Positions 59,745 through 64,000 of a stretch of DNA of 64,000 bases are shown here, in pieces; positions within the stretch are counted from its first letter, which is position 1, and every line of letters begins with the position of its first letter. The position numbers and the translations under genes were made by a program. Source of the stretch: Demequina lutea. Lineage in GTDB: Bacteria; Actinomycetota; Actinomycetes; Actinomycetales; Demequinaceae. The notes beneath the pieces are model-generated. The model made no database searches and was not told the DNA's origin. It saw only the letters and a program-made list of their open reading frames with translations. The DNA lies in contig NZ_JACBZO010000001.1 in the NCBI RefSeq assembly GCF_013409005.1, positions 992,001 to 1,056,000 of the forward strand, in the 5' to 3' direction.

Positions 59745-60464
59745 TTAACGCTCGGAGCGGCGCAGCACCTCGGAGAGTTGTTGTGCGGCCTCGACCACGG
59801 CATGCGCATGCGCCGCCGCCGGATGAGGAGTGAGCCGCTCGATGGGCCCCGAGATGGATACCGCCGCGATCACGCTGCCCGCGGTTCCCCATACGGGAGC
59901 CGATACCGAGCTCACCCCCGACTCTCTTTCGCCGGCGCTCTCCGCGTAGCCGTGCTTGCGTACCTTTGCCAGGTCCGCGGCGGTGAAACGTGCCCCCGCG
60001 AGCGCCGCGTGCATCACGTCCGGCTCGGCCCACGCGATCAGGATCTGCGCGGCCGATCCGGCCTGCATCGTCATCGTGGTGCCCACGGGGATCGAGTCGC
60101 GCAGGCCCACGGGCCTGTCCGCGGCCGCCATGCAGATGCGCACGGCTCCGTGCCTTCGGTAGAGCTGGCTCGACTCCCCGGTGCGGTCTCGCAAGACGGT
60201 GAGTACGGGTTGTGCGGCGGAGACGAGGCGGTCCTCGCCGACGGTGGCCGCAAGTTGGCTGAAGCGGCGGCCGAGTATGAAGGCGCCCGAGGGGTCGCGG
60301 CCGACGAGGTGGTGGTACTCGAGGGCAACGGCGATACGGTGAACCGTCGGGCGTGCGAGGTGAGTGGTCTCGACAAGTTCGGCCAGCGTGGCGGGGCCGT
60401 GTTCGAGCGCGTCGAGGATGGCCGAGGCCTTGTCAATGACGCCAACACCGCTATGATTATCCAT
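59745..60464 (-). CDS. IclR family regulator, LtbR-like
   Basis: 239 residues. N-terminal winged helix: VIDKASAILDALEHGPATLAELVETTHLARPTVHRIAVALEYHHLVGRD. The IclR effector domain follows, with GESSQLYRRHGAVRICMA and a C-terminal SGVSSVSAPVWG...AAVSISGPIERL. It is divergent from leuCD with 58 bases between starts. In Corynebacterium the IclR protein in this position (LtbR) represses leuCD and trp genes, so the same role is likely. A dyad CTATG-attatc-CATAG covers its own start codon. Confidence 0.9.
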   Translation of the reverse strand: MDNHSGVGVIDKASAILDALEHGPATLAELVETTHLARPTVHRIAVALEYHHLVGRDPSGAFILGRRFSQLAATVGEDRLVSAAQPVLTVLRDRTGESSQLYRRHGAVRICMAAADRPVGLRDSIPVGTTMTMQAGSAAQILIAWAEPDVMHAALAGARFTAADLAKVRKHGYAESAGERESGVSSVSAPVWGTAGSVIAAVSISGPIERLTPHPAAAHAHAVVEAAQQLSEVLRRSER

Positions 60465-60479
60465 AGAGCGATACTACCG

Positions 60480-60494
60480 TCTCGCATCGTGAGA
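60480..60494. promoter_or_regulatory. candidate IclR operator of leuCD
   Basis: TCTCGC-ATC-GTGAGA, a 15-bp dyad with five of six arm positions pairing. It lies five bases after a GATACT -10 candidate, so it would cover the leuC transcription start. Confidence 0.55.
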
Positions 60495-60522
60495 TGTCGA
60501 GACCGCCGCGAAGGAGAAACAC

Positions 60523-61947
60523 ATGGGAACAACCCTCGCCGAGAAGTTGTGGAATGACCACCTGGTCACCGAAGGCCAGGACGGAGCACCCGACCTCATC
60601 TACATCGACCTCCACATGTGTCACGAGGTCACGAGCGCCCAGGCGTTCGAGGGTCTCCGCATCGCGGGGCGCGGCGTTCGCCGCCCGGACCTCACGATCG
60701 CGACCGAGGACCACAACACGCCGACGCTCGACATCGATCTGCCGATCGCGGACGAGACGAGCCGGATCCAGATCCAGACGCTGCGCGACAACGCCAAGGA
60801 GTTCGGCGTGCGCATCCACTCGCTGGGCGACGCCGACCAGGGCGTCGTCCATGTCGTGGGCCCGCAGCTTGGCCTCACCATGCCAGGCATGACGGTGGTG
60901 TGCGGCGATTCCCACACGTCGACGCACGGCGCCTTCGGTGCCCTCGCCTTCGGCATCGGCACCTCCGAGGTGGAGCACGTTCTCGCCACGCAGACGCTGC
61001 CGCTCGGCAAGTTCAAGACCATGGCCATCAACGTCGGCGGCACGCTCCCCAGGGGCAGCACGGCCAAGGACATCATCCTTGCCGTGATCGCCAAGATCGG
61101 CACCGGCGGCGGCCAGGGCTATGTGCTCGAATACCGCGGCGACGCGATCAAGGCGCTGTCGATGGAAGCGCGCATGACGATCTGCAACATGTCGATCGAG
61201 GCGGGCGCCCGTGCCGGCTTGATCGCCCCCGACGAGACGACGTTCGCGTACGTCAAGGGACGCCCGCACGCACCCGAGGGCGCGGATTGGGACGCGGCCG
61301 TCGAGTACTGGAAGACGCTCGTGACCGACGATGACGCCGTGTTCGACACCGAGGTTGAACTCAACGCCTCCGACCTCGAGCCCTTCGTCACGTGGGGAAC
61401 CAACCCCGGCCAGGGCCTGCCGCTCAGCGCGAACGTGCCCAGCCCCGATGACTTCGCCGACGAGCAGGACAAGACCGCGGCCGCCAACGCCCTCGTGTAC
61501 ATGGGTCTGACGCCAGGAACGCCGCTGCGTGACCTCGCGATCGACACGGTGTTCCTTGGCTCGTGCACGAACGGACGCATCGAGGACCTCCGCGCAGCGG
61601 CCGAGATCGTCAAGGGCCGCACCAAGGCGCCGAACACGAGATTCTTGGTGGTCCCCGGCTCCGCACGCGTTCGCCTGCAGGCAGAGGCCGAGGGCCTCGA
61701 CAAGGTCTTTCTCGACTTCGGCGCCGAGTGGCGCAACGCGGGATGCTCGATGTGCCTCGGTATGAACCCAGACCAGCTCAAGCCTCAAGAGCGCAGCGCC
61801 TCGACCTCGAACCGCAACTTTGAGGGTCGCCAAGGAAAGGGTGGCCGCACGCACCTCGTGTCGCCCCTCGTTGCCGCCGCGACCGCGATCCGCGGGACCC
61901 TGTCCAGTCTTGACGACCTCGACAACGCCCCCGCGGCGTTGGTGTAA
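60523..61947 (+). CDS. leuC: 3-isopropylmalate dehydratase large subunit
   Basis: 474 residues. Aconitase-type [4Fe-4S] enzyme of leucine synthesis; with LeuD it also serves the citramalate route to isoleucine started by CimA. Cluster cysteines are visible in [13 protein letters not shown] and [12 protein letters not shown]. Other landmarks: [30 protein letters not shown] and [17 protein letters not shown]. aaggag lies six bases before the ATG. leuD follows 12 bases downstream; both lie opposite the LtbR-like gene. Confidence 0.96.
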   Translation: MGTTLAEKLWNDHLVTEGQDGAPDLIYIDLHMCHEVTSAQAFEGLRIAGRGVRRPDLTIATEDHNTPTLDIDLPIADETSRIQIQTLRDNAKEFGVRIHSLGDADQGVVHVVGPQLGLTMPGMTVVCGDSHTSTHGAFGALAFGIGTSEVEHVLATQTLPLGKFKTMAINVGGTLPRGSTAKDIILAVIAKIGTGGGQGYVLEYRGDAIKALSMEARMTICNMSIEAGARAGLIAPDETTFAYVKGRPHAPEGADWDAAVEYWKTLVTDDDAVFDTEVELNASDLEPFVTWGTNPGQGLPLSANVPSPDDFADEQDKTAAANALVYMGLTPGTPLRDLAIDTVFLGSCTNGRIEDLRAAAEIVKGRTKAPNTRFLVVPGSARVRLQAEAEGLDKVFLDFGAEWRNAGCSMCLGMNPDQLKPQERSASTSNRNFEGRQGKGGRTHLVSPLVAAATAIRGTLSSLDDLDNAPAALV

Positions 61948-61959
61948 GGAGAAAACGCC

Positions 61960-62598
61960 ATGGAGAAGTTCACCACCCACACCGGCGTCGGCGTCCCGCT
62001 GCGCCGCTCCAACGTCGACACTGACCAGATCATCCCCGCCGTCTACCTCAAGCGCGTGACGCGCACGGGCTTCGAGGACGCGCTCTTCGCGGCGTGGCGT
62101 GGCGACCCCGAGTTCATCCTCAATCAGGACGCGTACACGCACGGTTCCGTGCTGGTGGCCGGTCCCGACTTCGGCACCGGTTCCTCGCGCGAGCACGCCG
62201 TCTGGGCGCTCAAGGACTACGGCTTCAAGGTGATCCTCGCCTCGCGCTTTGCGGACATCTTCCGTGGCAACTCGGGCAAGCAGGGCCTACTCACCGGCAT
62301 CGTCACCCAAGAGAACGTCGAACTCCTGTGGAAGGTGCTCGAGTCCGAGCCCGGCCGCGAGGTGACGGTGTCGCTCGAGGACAAGACCGTCATGTGCGGC
62401 GAGGTCACCGTGCCGTTCGAGATCGACGACTACGTGCGCTGGCGCCTCATGGAGGGGCTCGACGACATCGGCCTGACCCTCAAGCACGAGGAAGACATCA
62501 CGGCGTTCGAGGGCACGCGCGAGGCGTGGCGCCCCAAGACGTTGCCCGCCAAGACGGAGCCCAAGCAGGAGATCGTCGCCGCCCGTCCCGTCAGCTAG
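61960..62598 (+). CDS. leuD: 3-isopropylmalate dehydratase small subunit
   Basis: 212 residues. Swivel domain of the isomerase: [49 protein letters not shown] (substrate-binding Ser/Arg) and [18 protein letters not shown]. aaggag overlaps the leuC stop region, eight bases before the ATG, so LeuC and LeuD are made together. Confidence 0.96.
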   Translation: MEKFTTHTGVGVPLRRSNVDTDQIIPAVYLKRVTRTGFEDALFAAWRGDPEFILNQDAYTHGSVLVAGPDFGTGSSREHAVWALKDYGFKVILASRFADIFRGNSGKQGLLTGIVTQENVELLWKVLESEPGREVTVSLEDKTVMCGEVTVPFEIDDYVRWRLMEGLDDIGLTLKHEEDITAFEGTREAWRPKTLPAKTEPKQEIVAARPVS

Positions 62599-62602
62599 TT
62601 CG

Positions 62603-63967
62603 GTGGGCTCGTCACCGCGCGAGCATCTGGCCGCACTTCCGCATCGTCGTGCCCGCGCGCTCGCCCTGCCCGCTATCGCGTCGAACGTCGCCGTGCCCGT
62701 CGTCGGGCTCATCGACACGGCGATGCTCGGCCACTTCTCCAATGCCGTGAACCTGGGCGCGGTGGGGCTCGGCGCGGCCGTGATCTCCACGGTGTTCTGG
62801 GCCTTCGCATTCCTGCGTCCTGGAACGACGTCCCTAGTGGGCAGGGCACTGGGCGCGGACAAGCCGACCGACGCCGTGGGCCACCTCCAGCGGGCCCTCG
62901 CGATGGCGGCGGCCATGGGCGCCGCCTGGCTTGCGCTCCAATGGCTGCTGATCCCCGTGATCGTGCGGGTGCTCTCGCACGGCGCCGCCGCTGGCCCGGT
63001 TGCCGCCGACTATGCGCTCATTCGGGGGCTGTCGATTCCGGGCGTGCTGGTGACGCTCGCGATCGTCGGGTACTTCATCGGCGCCCAAGACACGCGCACG
63101 CCGTTGTACATCGCGGCGACCGTCGCGGGAGCGAATGTGGTGGGAGACCTCGTCGCCGTCGGCGTTCTTGGCGAGGGAGCCAGGGGAGCGGCGTGGGCGA
63201 CCTTCGGCGCCGAATGGCTGGGCGCGGCCCTGGCGGTCCTGCTCCTGCGGCGCGCGCTAGGACCCGAGCGCTGGGCTCAGTTGCTGCACTGGCGCGGCCG
63301 GCACCTGCGCACGGGTTGGCGCGCACTCCTGGTCATGAACTCGAGCCTGGTGGCCCGCTCCGCGCTGCTCGTGGGAGCGATCACAGTCGTGGCGTCGATG
63401 GGCTCCCGCTTCGGCGATGACGTGCTCGCCGCGAACGCGATACTGCTGCAAATGATGTACCTCGCGTCCTACGCCCTCGATGGTTACGCGACGGCGGCCG
63501 AGTCGATGAGCGCCGAGCGTATCGGCGCGAGTGACGTGCCCGGCTTCCATCGCGCGTTTGCCGCGTCGTCGATTGCGGGAGGCGTGATCGCGACCCTCCT
63601 GACCCTGGTGTTCTGGCTGGGGCGAGACCCGATCCTCGCCGCGCTCACGAACCTGCCGGGCGTGACCGAGGCCGCGCGCCACACGTGGTGGGCTGCCGCG
63701 GCGCTGCCCCTCGTGTCGGGCGCGGCATGGATGCTCGACGGCGTGTTCCTGGGGACGGGACGCGCTCGCGACATGCTGATGTCGATGGCCTTGAGCGTGC
63801 TCGGCGTCTTTGCGCCGATCGTGATCCTGTCGATCGTCACGGGCCACTTCGCGAACGCGTGGCTGTGGGCCGCGTTCCTCGCGCTGAACGCGGCGAGGGC
63901 CGCGACGCTGGGTTGGCGGTACGCGAGCCTGACGCGACGCGGACGGTGGTTGGCACACTCCTCATAA
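62603..63967 (+). CDS. MATE family efflux protein (DinF-like)
   Basis: 454 residues, about 12 transmembrane helices in two repeated halves. The N-terminal signature ALALPAIASNVAVPVVGLIDTAMLGHFSN and GVLVTLAIVGYFIGAQDTRTPLYIA are typical of the DinF branch, which exports drugs or oxidised and bile-type compounds with Na+ or H+. GTG start four bases after leuD with no ribosome-binding site of its own beyond ggtg, so it may be translated through from leuCD. No regulator nearby. Confidence 0.9.
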   Translation: MGSSPREHLAALPHRRARALALPAIASNVAVPVVGLIDTAMLGHFSNAVNLGAVGLGAAVISTVFWAFAFLRPGTTSLVGRALGADKPTDAVGHLQRALAMAAAMGAAWLALQWLLIPVIVRVLSHGAAAGPVAADYALIRGLSIPGVLVTLAIVGYFIGAQDTRTPLYIAATVAGANVVGDLVAVGVLGEGARGAAWATFGAEWLGAALAVLLLRRALGPERWAQLLHWRGRHLRTGWRALLVMNSSLVARSALLVGAITVVASMGSRFGDDVLAANAILLQMMYLASYALDGYATAAESMSAERIGASDVPGFHRAFAASSIAGGVIATLLTLVFWLGRDPILAALTNLPGVTEAARHTWWAAAALPLVSGAAWMLDGVFLGTGRARDMLMSMALSVLGVFAPIVILSIVTGHFANAWLWAAFLALNAARAATLGWRYASLTRRGRWLAHSS

Positions 63968-64000
63968 CGGGTAGGTGGCGCGCCTGCGCCTTCCGCCGCT

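Overview
The window is high-GC DNA from a Gram-positive actinobacterium, most likely of the order Micrococcales (relatives of Cellulomonas or Demequina; the genus is a guess). The evidence is uniform G/C-rich third positions, frequent GTG starts, an HspR-type HAIR operator in front of clpB, a polyprenol-phosphomannose-dependent mannosyltransferase (MptB type), YrdB/DUF2568 and DUF5667 proteins, and a conserved branched-chain amino acid backbone. That backbone is ilvC (3' end), leuB, ilvE, cimA, FAH-family hydrolase, gltX, tRNA-Gln, tRNA-Glu, iclR (LtbR-like), leuC and leuD, with many accessory genes between its members.

Layout. 1-2.5 kb: ilvC end, leuB, ilvE. 2.6-8.2 kb: ordinary envelope and housekeeping genes on the plus strand. 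8.7-15.4 kb: a minus-strand restriction-modification/defence island, transcribed in the order ExE-type nuclease, C5-cytosine methyltransferase, MORC-like GHKL ATPase with a zinc ribbon, Mrr-helicase fusion, and an unknown 202-aa protein. The last four genes overlap by 4 to 8 bases. A Fic/Doc toxin-antitoxin pair lies beside it at 15.5-16.1 kb. 16.2-24.6 kb: metabolism, with a decayed ilvE relic, a second intact ilvE, a duplicated hydrolase, fadD and a GH13 enzyme. 24.7-26.3 kb: a sigma-like protein lacking most of region 2, overlapping an MltG-like membrane protein. 27.7-31.6 kb: a hybrid histidine kinase coupled to a receiver-EAL protein.

31.8-34.6 kb: a leader-peptide attenuator, cimA and lplA. 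34.7-39.2 kb: transport, a small self-regulated XRE operon, yggS, ybaK and rnhA. 39.4-41.2 kb: a secreted phosphoesterase. 41.4-45.5 kb: a likely transferred cassette (BlaI repressor, M56 peptidase, DsrE, CcdA, DsbA-like thioredoxin) with shared TACTATGC operators and transposase remnants at one end. 45.6-53.3 kb: FAH hydrolase, gltX, HAD phosphatase, an ECF sigma/membrane pair, tRNA-Gln and an N-domain-less clpB. 53.5-56.9 kb: tRNA-Glu and two tandem ECF sigma/DUF5667 cassettes with expanded decapeptide tails. 57-59.7 kb: a DCC protein and an adenosine deaminase pseudogene between two related flavodoxins. 59.7-64 kb: iclR/leuCD and a MATE exporter.

Three themes recur. Branched-chain amino acid synthesis shows several layers of control: leader peptide, IclR operator and ilvE paralogues. 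Sigma factors are paired four times with single-pass membrane proteins. The most unusual system is the MORC-type restriction island. All functions are inferred from translated sequence and known family motifs; no database search was run.
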